From positions 496,001-560,000 of the forward strand of contig BQMF02000161.1 of the NCBI GenBank assembly GCA_027922465.2: a DNA stretch of 64,000 nucleotides, read 5' to 3'. The position numbers were made by a program, and so were the translations under genes. This DNA is from Turritopsis dohrnii. Taxonomy: Eukaryota > Cnidaria > Hydrozoa > Anthoathecata > Oceaniidae. Positions 45,907 to 59,162 of the stretch are shown one piece after another; the first letter of the stretch is position 1; every line of letters begins with the position of its first letter. The notes under the pieces are model-generated. The model was not told the origin of the DNA. It did not search any database and saw nothing but the letters and a program-made list of their open reading frames with translations.

Positions 45907-48900
45907 ATGAAGATGAAGAGATTAAACGAAATACTGCTATTGTTTTGGATCAATCTGTCCTTGACACTTGCTCGTGAATGTAAACAAATAGATTCATGTA
46001 GTTGTGTTTGGGATGATACCAATGTAAGAATATCATTAAAGAATTTGGATGGAGGAAATGAAATAAGGTAACTCTCTTTGTCTCTATGTTAAGTTCATAC
46101 TGTGTATAATTGTGAAAATATTTTCAATGATCTGATCAGAAGTGAGTCCAATCAATATCTAATATCAGGGTGTTTGCCATGCTTAAGACGCTCCATTGTT
46201 TCCAATGCAATATAACATAAGACTTTCCCAAATTTATTGACCAAAGGAAAAAAAGTTTTTATGAATGAAAGTGAAGAGATAAAATTGATATAGAAACTTA
46301 ATATTAGTTAAAGAAGAGAGACATTATTAAAACCAAAACCTTTTTGATAAAGAATGTTACTTTTTAACATTTTTAATTGTTTGGAGTTTATTGTTGCATT
46401 TTATTACTTTAAATTTTGCTTATCTCCAAAGAGATGTTTCATTATGCAGGGTTTTTTTGAGGACATTTTTGCTTGTTGCTCTATAAAAAGTTATCCTAAA
46501 TAGGTTTACTCAAAGTTCTTACTGAACTTAGGCTATAACGAAATACAAAAAGATCTATAGATAAAACAAAACTAGAAAAACTCAACTAAAAATGACTGAC
46601 AAGCAAAATAAATGTAAAGTTCAAATGCAGAAACAAGGACTACGTAAATAAAAAACAAACAAGACATAATAACTTCAAACTGCTACCACAACTACCACAC
46701 GTCACTAACATATGACAAAAAACATTGCAAACGCACTACCGGGTGAGTCAAAAAAAAGTACCGGTGTTTCACAAAAGATATCTTTCGATTGAATAACTAT
46801 AAAAGATTGCTATTTTTATTTCTAAATAGAGGAATCCTTTACCTATATTTTGGTGTATCACTTTTCTAATTTGGTTGAGCAGAAAGAAAGTTATGAACAA
46901 AAAACTGGAAACTGTCCTTGTAAAAATCTTTGAAAAATGGACAAAAAAGCCGAACAAGATATTCCTGCGAGATTCTTTGATTAAATTCAATAATGTTAAT
47001 GATAAGGCTATGGGAATTGAAAGAAAATACACAATTTGCCTAACCACTTATTTAGTAATATCACCCTACCAAACTGGATCCATACCCAAACTCTTTGTTG
47101 CATGGAGTTGTGGCATTTTTCAATATTTCATACAAGACAGTCTTTATAAAAGGTTTCAGTGGATAAAGTTTTAAGAAAATGTTGAAAAACGTTTGAACTT
47201 TTTACTTCACTTGATTATTGCAGGGCTGGTTGTGAGAGGCGTGCGATCGCAAAAATATTGGAAGATAAGCTCGTTTAGCTCAAGTTAACTGGCGGTCGGG
47301 CCGCCATTTTAATAATTGAGTCGGCAGTTACACTGGTACTGTTGTCGTTTGGCTGCCGGTTCTAGTCAACCACGAGGTCGCCTACCATGTGACCTTCTCC
47401 GTGCAACACTCGTGAAGCTAAGACAAATATTTTCTGTGTTTCTTAAGACACAGAAAATACAACTAAAGACATTTAAAAAGCCATAACACATCTTACAATG
47501 ATCTAGCACAACTTACGTATGGCATTCCTTAAAACAAAAACGTATGCCCAAAATTTAACAAGGCGTGCAAACAAAATGGCACGTCTGGAAAATATAGACG
47601 TGCGACCCATCGCATGCAGGTCTAAAATCTTACGACCAGGCCTGTATTGGTAATAAGGAAAATAAGTTTAATTAATTAATAACATTTAATTTTGTATACT
47701 CCCTTCTGGTTTGCAATAAAAACTTGTCTTGTTTTGAGACATGTTGCTTGGCTTTTTTGTATATATCTTTTGTTTCTAGAAGAGAATGGATGTCTGGGGG
47801 TGCATTTGCTAAGCCTTAAGTAGTTGTGTTAGGGCGTCTGTCCTTGTTGACAACGCCCGGTCGTCCTGGTTGATGATTGTAGGATATATATTTGTGTGTT
47901 ATAGTCTGTTCTTGTGGACAGCTACCAGTTCGTGTGAGTGATACACTGTTCTTGTTGACAGTTATAGTCGTAAGCTTGTCTGTCCTTGATGACAGCAATA
48001 TATTTTGGTCTAAGTTAGTCTGTCCTTGTTGACAGCTATATCATTTAAGTCACGAGTTTGTCTGTCCTTGTTGACAGCAGTATATTAGTCATTCGTTATC
48101 TGTCCTTGTTGACAGCAGTACTATTAACATAATCCTGTCCTAGTTGACAGTTCCTTGGTGTGACAGTCCTTGTTGACTTATCGTATACGTCCTGGTTGAC
48201 GTCTGTCCTTGTTGACAATCAGTCTTTGTTGACTTACTATTATATTTTACTTATGCACCACCTAGATATTCCCCAGTTCGTCCAAATACTTGTTCTTATT
48301 GTGTCTTAGCCCATGCCAGTTAACCATATTTCATAGTTATTCAATCAAAATATATTTTTTGTGAAATGCCGGTACTTTTTTCTGACTCACCCGGTATATA
48401 TATCTATACAGATGACGAGAGAAAAGAAACAATACGAATGACATGAGAAATTAACTACTATAATGAAATAACGGATAAGTACAATATAACAAAGAAACGT
48501 GAACTACACAATATAATACGCAAGGGGCAAACTCAAATACATGCACAGACTAGTAAAAACGTAACAATTAACTATTTAACAAACAAAACACACAACGAAG
48601 GAGAGCACACTTTGCTGCAGCCTCTCTGCTGCCTACACAGGGCAGCAACAGCTATGTTGCATTAGGTATGTTACAGTGGGCCACATAAATGACTTCTTTA
48701 TGTGAAATTAAGCTGAAAAATGCTGACGGAATGAACATTTCACAATGTTTCTGTATAACTGTTTTGTATGGTTATTATGTTGCATACTGAATAGATCTGG
48801 AAAATATAAGGACATAGTATGGCTTTTGTATTTTGTAATTCATTTATTTGCCCTAGTTTACTGTTGTTTCAATTTTTTTTACAGATTCAAGAACATGGAA

Positions 48901-51900
48901 CTAACAAAATCCGAAACAGGAAAAAAAACTGGATATAAATTGGATTACAACCCCTGCACTCCATTTAATGAAGGTTCAGGAGATCAAGTCTGCACGGATG
49001 TTATCGTAAGTGAAATTTTGATAAGGTGGGGAATTTGAGAGACTGTAGGTCTTAAATTTGTCAGAACTTCTCTTTATCAAGTTTTAATGGTTTTATTGTT
49101 TTTATATTGGTTGTTGGGTAGTTTTTATCTCAAATAAGACTTTGAATGAAAAAATGTAATGATTTACATAGAGCTATGTGAGCAGTTTTTGCATCTGTCA
49201 ATGAAAAATGATTGAAAGGTAAGTTTAAAATGAGTTAGGTTTTTAATGTTTTCCCAAGCAGTAAAAAGGGTAAAAAGATTTTTTTCTTTTTGTTTCATTC
49301 AATCGCAATTTCTAACTAATCCCTCACCCAGTCCTATTGACTCCCCTAGCAGTTCCACTAGGGACGTGGCTGGTAGAATTTTGTGTTCATCCAGAGGGAG
49401 ACTTGAACCCAGAACCTCTGTTGGGCCAACCATAAACGTTACCTTTATGCCACTGCTTAAAATGAAAACAAGGAAATATTTTTTACGATATCCAACCACC
49501 CTTATTATTCCAACCCCTCCTATCATTGGGGACAAGAGAGTAACGAATGATATGAATTCTTTTACATCTTTTATAGGCATGCCAGGCCAGTGATGACAAC
49601 AATGTGCATTATAGCGCTGGTAAACCGAAACAAATGACAACCACAACTGTAAATAATAATTTAGTTTTCAAATATGATGGCGGAATACAGTCTGGTTATT
49701 CAAGGTTTGTGCTGCTTTAATTAATTATATGTTTTGTTTGTAAATGCAAAGGTTTTTATAATAAACCAATCATTTTTTGGTGTTTAAAAAACCATCATAC
49801 TTTATTTTGTTATTATGGGTTTTGGTGTTTAAGGATAGCCATGGACCAGTCATATTTTTGAGAATGTGAAAAGTTGATTATAGAATATATTTCAACCTAT
49901 CATTGGTCAGCGTGTTAAGCAGCTGACCTTTCATTAGTGTTTGTCTTTCTGTCCTATGTCCACAGTTCTAGCCTGGATTCAAGCTAATACCACTTAAAAA
50001 TAAGGGTAATATAGAGGCTATTTGTTAATCATGGGTTAATTCAGATTTTTCAGATAATTTATAATTACAGCTATTTTATCAGAGTGAGTGCCGCCTCAAA
50101 TTAAAACATGAGTTTTACAGTTTGCCGATCACACAGATAACGTTTTGGAAATAAAAGCTTAAGGAAAGGGTTATTTTTCACCAAAGTAAAGAAATTCGGA
50201 ATATTATCCCCGTATATTATAATTGAACCTGTTATTATATACTGTTCAGTTAGCTAGGCTGATTTTGTGTTTTGTGCTATATATTATTGGTCAGACCTTG
50301 AGATAGAGAGAGCTCTGATGCCTCCAAAAGGACCTATATTACATTGGATATGTATATGTTATTTTTTATGAATTCATACAAATGTGTCCATCAATTAGGC
50401 AAGTTTTCAATATCACTTTATCCTGTCTAAAATAAGAATTTGTAGAAATCTATCTAGTCGTCATCCATAAAAATAAACAGACAACATCTTGAAGTTTGTA
50501 AATAAAGCATTTAGTTACCTGTGAAAGTGCATGGTGCCCTAATCCAAAATGACTCTAGCAATGATATTCTGTGTTTGTTGTAATGTAATGTTGTAATTAT
50601 CAAGCAAAAGAACAAAATAATGTTTGTAAACTCTACAATCACTATCGACATGAATGTTGTCTTTTCAAACAATATTTTAATGAACAAATTACTTATGTGG
50701 AGTCATTATAAGTGTCTTCACTTATTTATAGTCTTGTCATTTTTTTTAATTTCATAAATTGTTCATAATTGTTCTAAAACAATCATAAATTGTTTTTTAC
50801 TGTCTCTGCATGACCAGCAGTTTCTTTGTTTTCTTAATCTTAAATAGTCGGCAGTTCTTCTTTGTAACGTGTGTGAGAATTTTGCTTTTGAACTCATTGT
50901 AATCATTAGAATAAAGATCTGCATGAAATTTTGTGAAATTATACCTTAAGGGGATTTTTTTTGTGTGGACTAATTTTTGCGAGCCAAGGTTTGAGAGTAT
51001 TTTGCGTGGATTAATTTTTTTTCCAAGTCAGAGCTTCTCAAAGAAAATGTTTGGATTTATTTTTGCGAATGTGCACAAAGTGCACTGCATGAGCAAAAAT
51101 CACCATTTCCATGCCTGCCACATTGCAAAACCTATAGGTGCTTGATAAGTACAAGGAAATAGTTAATATACACAGAGCCAAAAAATGAGCAAATAAAATC
51201 ATCAAATTTTGTGTGGATTGTTTTTTGCGAATTTGGACAAAAGTCGCAAAATGGAAAAAAATATCTTTGTCTATCATATTATAAGAACAGTTTTTAATTT
51301 GGAAATTTAATTTCACAAAGTTAAAATGATTCCTTTGTCTTCCTGAAAAGTTTTTTTCACTCTGAATTTTATAATGAATGAAAAACAACCTTAAGAAAAC
51401 TGGATGAACAAGGCACTTTTTATATTGTAAGATATTCATGTATGTTTTTTCTATTTCTCTGATTTGAATCTTTGAAATGGAAAGCATCTAATGTCTCCCA
51501 TCATCCTTATCTTGTCAGAGCAACATGGGTTACCTTGAAATGCTCAGAATCTGCAACAACGCCTTCAGTAAGCCAAGCTATTGAGTATGTTCAGATGGGT
51601 GGTTCGATATATGTAAGTATTTAATTTTTTGTTGGAATAAGTTTCAATGAATGAACTACTCTCAAACCATTTCTTGCCTAATTTATCTCCATCATACACA
51701 GTTAATAAATTACCATAAATAGCGATTACTATTTTCATATTCAGAAATTCACACTGACTACAGCATGTGCATGTGACAGTGGTTGCAAAGGTGGTTCTTC
51801 TGGCGGGTCTCATGGATTGAGTACAGGATCCCTTCTTTGTATTTTGTAAGTGAAATAGATTTCTTTTGCTAATACTATCACAATTTCATCTGTGAAGTAA

Positions 51901-53164
51901 CGCGTTTCTCATTCCTTTAGATTCTTCGTGTTTTTAATTGTTTATTTTGTTGGGGGGTTTCTCTTCTTGAAATTCTACAAACACAACGAAGGAACAGATG
52001 CTATCCCACAGTATGAGTTCTGGAAAGATTTTCCTGCAAAAGTTAAGGTTGGTGTACTTATATCTCCCTAATTTCATATGTTCATTATCTCCATAATTTT
52101 ATTGCTTTTTCTTAAGACTAGAGTCCACCAAAGCGTTTACAATAAATGCAAATAATTAGATTTAAGAGCGACTTTTTGTAAGAGTTAGAACCAGTGATAG
52201 TGACCATCTCAAAATTATCGAGATATTTTGTTCCTGATGTTGTGATTAGTAACTGTGCCAAATATTTTGCTCTAAATTCGTCTTGGCTCTGAGTTACAGC
52301 CTCATGAAATTGGAGCCACAGGACCAGTAAATCATGAAAACAAAATCTGGACAGTTTTCGAAGATCATTATTTTTAAGAAGAAACACATACACAAAGTTT
52401 TTAGAATTAATATTACTTGTGTTGCTCATACTTAGATAATGCCGTAATAGATAAACTGATTTTCTCATAATATTCTTGTCACAGAAATTGTATAGAAATT
52501 GTCAGATTCTTACAAATAGTTGCTCTTAAAAATTCCATGCAGACGCTAGTATGTCTAGCGCAAAAGCCTAGGTGCTAATGTGTCCATTAAATATTATTAA
52601 AACATTTTGAAATAATCAAGTATATAGAGAAACATATCAGAAATAGATTGTGAAGAAGATGTACTTAATATTTTGCTAGTAATATTTCTACGAAATTTTT
52701 CTAAAGAAAAAATGCTCTTAAAAAAAGGGCCTTTTATCAACTGCACTCCAAGCGTTTCTGTTCTCTATACCCCTAGTCTGACTTATCATATAAGTATGCA
52801 TACTTTCTTACTTCCTCAGCTAAAGCTTCTTCTTTTTTTCTTCCTATCTTCTCTTTTGGTGTGATTCTTTGACTCAACAGCATTATTTTATCTGACATTT
52901 CCATGATTTGTAAAAATGTCTTAAACACATTTCCCTAACGCAGAATTTTTTATATAAAGTAGTAACACATGCTAAAGATCATCAGTGTTTCTTTGATGTT
53001 TGAACACATCTGCTTTTGTAATGTCAACCACCTATATACCGAATCTCTCTCAGAAATATTTTTCAGACCTTTCTTATTATTTTGTTTATGTTTTAAAACA
53101 GGATGGCTTTGTTTTCACCAAAGAAAAAATCTGCAACAAGGACAATCAGTACCAAGAGATCTGA
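45907..53164 (+). CDS. M6PR: Cation-dependent mannose-6-phosphate-receptor-like membrane protein
   Basis: Seven exons join in frame: 45907-46067, 48885-49005, 49577-49704, 51519-51612, 51745-51845, 51921-52047 and 53102-53164. All introns are GT-AG and the product is 264 residues. It opens with a signal peptide (EILLLFWINLSLTLA), then a Cys-rich lumenal MRH-type domain (CKQIDSCSCVW; GYKLDYNPCTPF; VCTDVI-ACQAS; TWVTLKCSES). One membrane span follows, VFLIVYFVGGFLFLKFY, close to the VYVVGGFLYQRL of human CD-MPR. The short tail reads GTDAIPQYEFWKDFPAKVKD, matching human [20 protein letters not shown] and including the FW sorting pair. CD-MPR carries lysosomal hydrolases from Golgi to endosomes. 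By eye the Arg and Glu of the sugar site are not evident, so ligand specificity is uncertain. Intron 1 holds a mariner-like element and intron 2 a SINE. Confidence 0.82.
47221..47644. mobile_element. CAG...CTG element nested in the mariner-like element, 5-bp duplication
   Basis: Ends are CAGGGCTGGTTGT and ACGACCAGGCCTG, flanked by TATTG on both sides (47216-47220 and 47645-47649). It is 424 bp with no protein. A perfect 12-bp hairpin (TATTTTCTGTGT at 47428-47439, inverse at 47448-47459) lies at its centre. Confidence 0.8.
47834..48236 (+). repeat. Array of thirteen short covarying stem-loops
   Basis: A 12-nt core of the form GTC-CTTGTT-GAC recurs with cores starting at 47840, 47863, 47908, 47948, 47982, 48022, 48064, 48102, 48137, 48166, 48189, 48205 and 48222. 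In every copy the bases flanking the 6-nt loop pair. The arms differ between copies but remain complementary: CTGTC/GACAG in most, AGTC/GACT in two, ACGTC/GACGT in one, GTCGTC/GATGAT in one. The first copy extends through GGGCGT/ACGCCC with a one-base bulge. Spacing falls from about 40 nt to 16 nt along the array. Loop variants are few (CTTGTT, CTGGTT, CTAGTT, CTTGAT, CTTGTG, TTTGTT). Function unknown. Confidence 0.8.
49385..49460 (-). repeat. tRNA-derived SINE head in receptor intron 2
   Basis: On the minus strand an A-box-like TGGCATAAAGGTAACG and a B-box GGGTTCAAGTCTC are spaced as in a tRNA. The same repeat is present at the same place in the pseudogene copy (56320-56388), so it predates the duplication. 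Confidence 0.6.
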
Positions 53165-55059
53165 AGTCACGTGATGTTTTCGTCGAATGTCATTGGTTGT
53201 CTTGTTGGGTTTTGTTTTGTTTGTTAATTTACATAGTTTTTTTATGATGAATTTCATGGACATTATTGAATGATTTTTTTTATATTTGCCGTCAGTGTTC
53301 ATTATTTTTGACGATTTTTTAAAAAAATAAGAAGAACACTGTAAATGTTTGTTTTAGCACCGAGGTTGTTTAAAAATGATTAACTGATATGCGAAGCCCT
53401 CCTTAATTCATATATAGCCTATCATTGCTTAGAAGAATTTGTGAGAACGTTACGTATAAAAAAGAGTAGAAAATGTATCACCCTCATGCATTGTTGTGGA
53501 TCAAGCTGTATATTTTATTTATGATGATTAAGTAGCTCATTTGACTATAACCTGAAATCATATATGTGCATCATGAAAAAAGTCTTCAGTACGTAACTAG
53601 TCTAGTAACTTTTATAAAAAAATTGTACATGTGGAGATCTCTCGGATTTTGAAACATTGAAATTTGTAAGTTAAGTAGTTGCTAAATAAATAATCCAACA
53701 CTGAGGGTGTTTTGATAAAGGAGCCGATTTCCCATTCCCATAATTCAGTCTGCTTATACAACATCCAGCTGCTATAAAAAGGTTGCTTTGGGATTAGTTG
53801 AAGCAATGCTATTTATTTTTCCATACCACATAACGATATTTGATTAATAAAGCTGAATAAAGGTAACACACAATTTGTGAATGCCAGAATTATTGTGTCT
53901 AGATTAAGGATGTGAAGATGAAGTGAAGAGAAATGAAAATCTTCTTTATCTTCGATAAAATGATTTAATTTTTTGCTTTACATGATGAACACTCGAATTT
54001 GTATCATATTCATGTACCTAATCAGTATTTTTATGATAAAACAACTTTGTACCTAGTTCTCCTGATGAATTTTATGTGAAACATGATATATGACAAGATT
54101 AAACTTAACATTTCAATTTGAAACAAGACAATGTCAATTGAAGGTGACATGAAAACCTTCGGTTATGTCTTCATCTTACATAAAAAGCAACCACAATGTC
54201 AGGTAAAATCAAAATTCTGCCATGGTACATTTGTTGATTCACTCCACATTATAGCTGCACATCTACTGTATAAACTGTTAAATTTTGTTGTGTTCCTGCA
54301 TATAAGGGATACTGCCCGTTTTTTCAAAAAATGTATGAGAGAAGGAAAGTGAGGGAGAGTGTTGTCTTAATAGTTTTTATGCTTGAGTTCTTTCTTTTTA
54401 AACCGTCAGGGTTTATTTAATTCGATAAACTCTCATGAAGTTCCAAAGCATTTAATTTGACTTAGTGGGCAAGTTTGCTAAATTTCACTGTGGAGGAATG
54501 CATTTCTATAGAAACTTGCACACTATTTCAATAAAAATGCTCTTCATCACAGTGAAAAACAAGTTTTTCGCACTGGGACATATCATTACATGTTTATTTG
54601 GAAGGCTTAAGGTATGCTTACTTTTTTAACATAATTTGAATGTTTTTCTAGCAATAAAGGTATGTTTACACAAGGGAAAGTCTGGACCAGTTTCAGTGTT
54701 GAATAAAGCCATGGTCTTATTGAGAATAGAACTAGGCTGTGTCTAAGTAAACTATCTACTACAAAAGCTAATACACATCATGAAAAAGATTTAACATTAT
54801 GCTCAAAAAATTTCTTTTCCTATTCTGTATTGTTATGCTTATGAAAGCAGCAGGAGTGCTGTCAGGTCGTTCTTGGTGAAAACAATGCATTCACTCGTGC
54901 ATGCATTCACATTGTCTGATTGTTTGACTTGCAAAAAGAACAATTAAAATGGTAGGTGTGTGTGAGTGGTAAATAGGAAACAGGAGAGTAGGATGCAAAT
55001 TAGTTATACATCATTGCTGAAAAATTTCAACTGCCAATTGGTGTTTAAGGTTCAAATAC
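53165..55059. other. Receptor 3' region and spacer to the duplicate
   Basis: AATAAA signals at about 53847 and 53856 are plausible poly(A) sites. The ORF at 54131-54352 (73 aa) has no recognised domain. The duplicated block seems to begin shortly before 55060. Confidence 0.45.
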
Positions 55060-56319
55060 ATGAAGATGAAGAGATTTAATGAAATACTGCTATTGTTTTG
55101 GATCAATCTGTCCTTGACACTTGCTCGTGAATGTAAACAAAAAGATTCATGTAGTTGCGTGTGGGATGATACCAATGTTGAAATATCATTAAGAACTTTG
55201 GACAATCCAATTGGAATAAGGTAACTCCCTTCGCCTCCATCATGTATATACTAAGTATATACGTTATAAATAGTTTTGTTAAAATATTTTTAATGATCAG
55301 AAATAAGTTCTATCGAATATCAGGGTGTTAGCCCTGCTTGAGATGCTGCATTATTTCCAATGCAATATAAAATAGTACTTTTCAAATTGACTGAAGGAAA
55401 AGAAGAATTTTTAATAAATGAAAGTGAAAGTGAAAGTGAAAGTGAAGAGGTCCGTCACAAAATTAACATAGAAAATATTAGTTTAGAGAAGAAAAATCGT
55501 TTTGATAAAGAAAGTTACTTTTTTAACATTTTTTAGAGTTTATTGTTTCACTTGGTTCCTGTAAATTTTGAGAATGTTTCATTATGCCATTATGTCATTA
55601 TGCAGGGTTTTTTTTGCTTGTTGCACTGTAGAAAGTTATCCTATGTTGCTCTAGGTATGCTACATTGGGCCACATGAATGACTCCACTAATGTGAAATTA
55701 AGCTGACAAATGTATACAGACAGAATAGATCTGGAAAATATAAGGACATAGTTTGGCTTTTGTATTTTGTAATTCATTTATTTTCCCTAATTTTCTATTC
55801 TGTTTCAATTTTTTTACAGGTTCAAGAATATGGAACTAGCAGACTCCGTAACAGGAACAAAAACTGGATATAAATTGGATTACAACCCCTGCACCCCATT
55901 TAATGAAGGTTTAAGAAATCAAGTCTGCACGGATGTTATCGTAGGTGAAATTTTGATAAGATGGAGAATTTGAGAAACTAGGTCTTAAATTTGTCAGAAC
56001 TGCTCTTTATCAAGTTTTAATGATTTTATTGTTTTTATATTGGTTGTTGGGTAGTTTTTATCTCGAATAAGTCTTCGAATGAAAAAAATGTAATGATCTA
56101 CATACAGCTATGTGAGCAGTTTTTGTCTCTGTCATTGATGTAAAATGATTGAAAGTTAAGTTTAAAAAGAGTTAGGTTTTTAATGTTTTCCTAAGCAGTA
56201 AAAAGGGTAAAAAGATTTTTTTCTTTTTGTTTCATTCAATTGGAATTTCTAACTAATTCCTCACCCAGCCCTATTGACTTCCCTTCCACTAGGGATGTGG
56301 CTGGTAGAATTTTGTGTTT

Positions 56320-56388
56320 ATCCAGAGGGAGACTTGAACCCAGAACCTCTGTTGGGCCAACCATAAACGTTACCTTTATGCCACTGCT
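56320..56388 (-). repeat. tRNA-derived SINE head, duplicate of the intron 2 copy
   Basis: Same A- and B-box segments as at 49385-49460 and in the same intron of the paralogue; about ten bases are deleted next to it in one copy. Confidence 0.6.
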
Positions 56389-59162
56389 TAAAGTGAAAAC
56401 AAGGAAACAAGGAAATATTTTTTACAATATCCAACCACCCTTATTATTCCAATCCCTCCTATTATTGGGAACAAGAGAGTAACGAATGATATGAATTCTT
56501 TTACATCTTTTATAGGCATGTCAGGCTAGTGACGACAACAAAGTGCATTATAACGCTGGTAATCCGAAACAAATGACCATTGCAACTGAAAATAATAATT
56601 TAGTTTTCAAATGATGGCGGAACACAGCTCGGTTATTCAAGGTTTGTGCTGCTTTAATTAATTATATGTTTAGTTTGTAAATGCACGGGTTTGTAATAAA
56701 TCGATCATTTTTAATATTTCAAATACAATCTTACTTTCTTTGTTATGTTGAGTTTTGTGTTTAAGAATAGTCATGGATCAGTCATATTTTTGAGAATGGG
56801 AAAAGTTGATTATAGAGTTATATTTCAATCTGCTATTCTGATTGGTGTTCTGATGTGTCCTCTTGTTCTGATTGGTGTTCTGAAGTATGATGGTCCACCA
56901 ATGGCATAATATGTTTGAAAACAGCTTATTTGAAATTGCTATTTTTCAAGTGATATCTGTGTCTATTGTAGCATTATAAAGACATTATATAACATTATAT
57001 TTCCCATTTGGAATTTAATTCTTCAAATATAAAATGATTCCTTTGTTCTCCTAAGAAAGGTGAATAATTTTTTTTTCACTCCAAAGTTTTATAATGAATG
57101 AAAAACAACCTTAAGAAAGTTGGATGAACAAGGTACTTTTTATATTGTAAGATGTTCATGTATGTATTTTTCTGTTTTTCTAGTTTGAATTTTTGAAATG
57201 GAGGAAGAAAAGTTTCCATTTTCTGCAATATCTTATGTCTATGGTTCTCTCATTGTTTTTGGTCAGTGTGATAGCAACTGATCTTACACCAGCATTTTGT
57301 TTGTCCACAAATGTTTGTCTGATACCACTAAAAACACAAGCTCATAGTTTTGAGGCTGGAAGAGAGGCTCTTACTTAATTATGGCTTAATTGGAAAATGT
57401 TTTTTGGAAACAAGAATCAATATTATCTATTTATTTTTATAAGTGATAGGGTTATTATATACTGCTGAGTTTCTTGCTAGCTAGGGCTGATTTTGTGTTA
57501 TGTGTTATCATATTGATCAGGCCTTTATGGAGATATGAGAGCTCTGCTACCAAGGGCCTGGTGTTATATTGCATATGCAAATATGTTATTTTGTATCTGC
57601 TTATAGAGTTGCCTCCATCAATTTAGATGCGTTTTCAATTTTACTTTTCATACTCTGTTCAAACAAAAAGCTAAATAAGATGCACACAAGCATATAGAAT
57701 GTGTAGAAAATAAACAGACAGCATCTTGAGGTAAATCTTTGAGTGAATTGTGAAGGTGCATTATGCTACTCAATATTGACTTAATCAGTGATATTCTGTT
57801 GTTTTTTGGAAATATTATCAAGCAATGAAGCAATGATGTTTGTAAACATCACATTGTCTATTCATTCAATATTTTAATGAACAAATTCCCTATATGGAAT
57901 CATTAAAAGTGTCTTCACTTATTTGTGGTCTTGCCATTCGTTTTTGTAATTTCGTTATTTAATTTTTGTATTGTCTATCTCTCTGAATGGCAAGCAGTCT
58001 CTGAACAATTTCAGCTACAGCCCTAGAAGAAACTGCTTCACGCTAATTTGAGGTATCTGAATGATATCTGAATGGCTTTGTCAATTTTATTCTTGTTGGA
58101 AATATAGAATAGGTCCAACACAATTGCAAAAATATGAATTATTGTTCATATGAAGCTGAAAAGCATTTGGTAGAAGTGAATCAAAATCAGTTGAATAAAA
58201 AAGCTGCATAGATTGCAGACTTTTACAATTTTTCTGTTTTTTCTTTATTCCTCAAGTCTTTCACAACATAAAAATTTTTTGTTTTATGGCTAAATCTGAA
58301 AAAGTGACTGCCAAATTCGAAAACAGCACTTTTCAATTCTTAAAATTTGGTCAAAATTTGGCCCGAATTGTTAGTTTACGCAAACATTGCAGGGAATTGT
58401 TCCGAACATAATATTAGTAGTAGGATTAGAAACTTTTTGAAGATTTTACTCCACAACAAGCAATAGGATAACAAGAGATACAATTATATTTTACATAACC
58501 TAAATCAACATAGCATATGATTATATAAAGTTAAATAAAATCAGTAAACTAGTATTTCACCACTTCAATCTTTCTTGAAGCTTAAGTGTGAACAAAAAGA
58601 CAAATGACACAAAACTTTCTTTCGATCGTTCTTTTGAAACACCATTTTTGTAGAGAGTTTTTAGATGCCTGGTATCACCATTATGGCTTATATGTGACAG
58701 TTTTAGGGAAAAGGATACAATCGTTGAATTGATTCTGCTGAAATCAATTTATGTATTAAATTTAGCAATTCAATGAAATTGATTAAATGGGGTTTCAATC
58801 GAATGTTTAACATTTCAAAGAATCGATTCATTGGGTTTTTTAATCCTTTAATCCTTTTAAATTCCAATTCCGGGATTTGCAGAATCGATTTTGGGATTAT
58901 GAATTTGTAAAAATCAATTAAGATAGTATAGAGAAAACCATACATGAAAGTCTTTTTTTTATAAAATTAATTTTACATGGACCCAGGTACAAATGAGGCA
59001 TTGATAAGTATTTGACTGTATGCTTTGAATCTTTAATTGCTTTGATAAAGATTTTATTGAATTAAGTTTTGTTCCAATAATACTGGTACTCAATTTTGAG
59101 AGGGCACCTGTCTGCTTTTTTTTAACCTGGAATGTCTGATTTCCTTAATCACTGTCACTTTA

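Larger units (their letters stand above)
46739..48394. mobile_element. Mariner-like TIR element in intron 1 of the receptor gene
   Basis: Inverted repeats of about 65 bp start CCGGGTGAGTCA and are flanked by TA (46737-46738 and 48395-48396). It is 1656 bp long. The paralogous intron at 55221-55819 lacks it, so the insertion followed the duplication. At 46875-47174 an open frame ends in a segment (ISPYQTGSIPKLFVAWSCG) faintly like the C-terminal part of mariner transposases; this is weak. The right half carries a nested 424-bp element and an array of stem-loops. Confidence 0.85.

Noticed and set aside
47834..48236. CRISPR array
   Set aside because: Short repeats with spacers look superficially similar, but the core is only 12 nt, spacing is irregular, arms covary, and the context is a eukaryotic transposon.
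49246..49646. Two overlapping 115-aa ORFs on opposite strands
   Set aside because: They cover a SINE in a receptor intron; the duplicate intron has a broken version.
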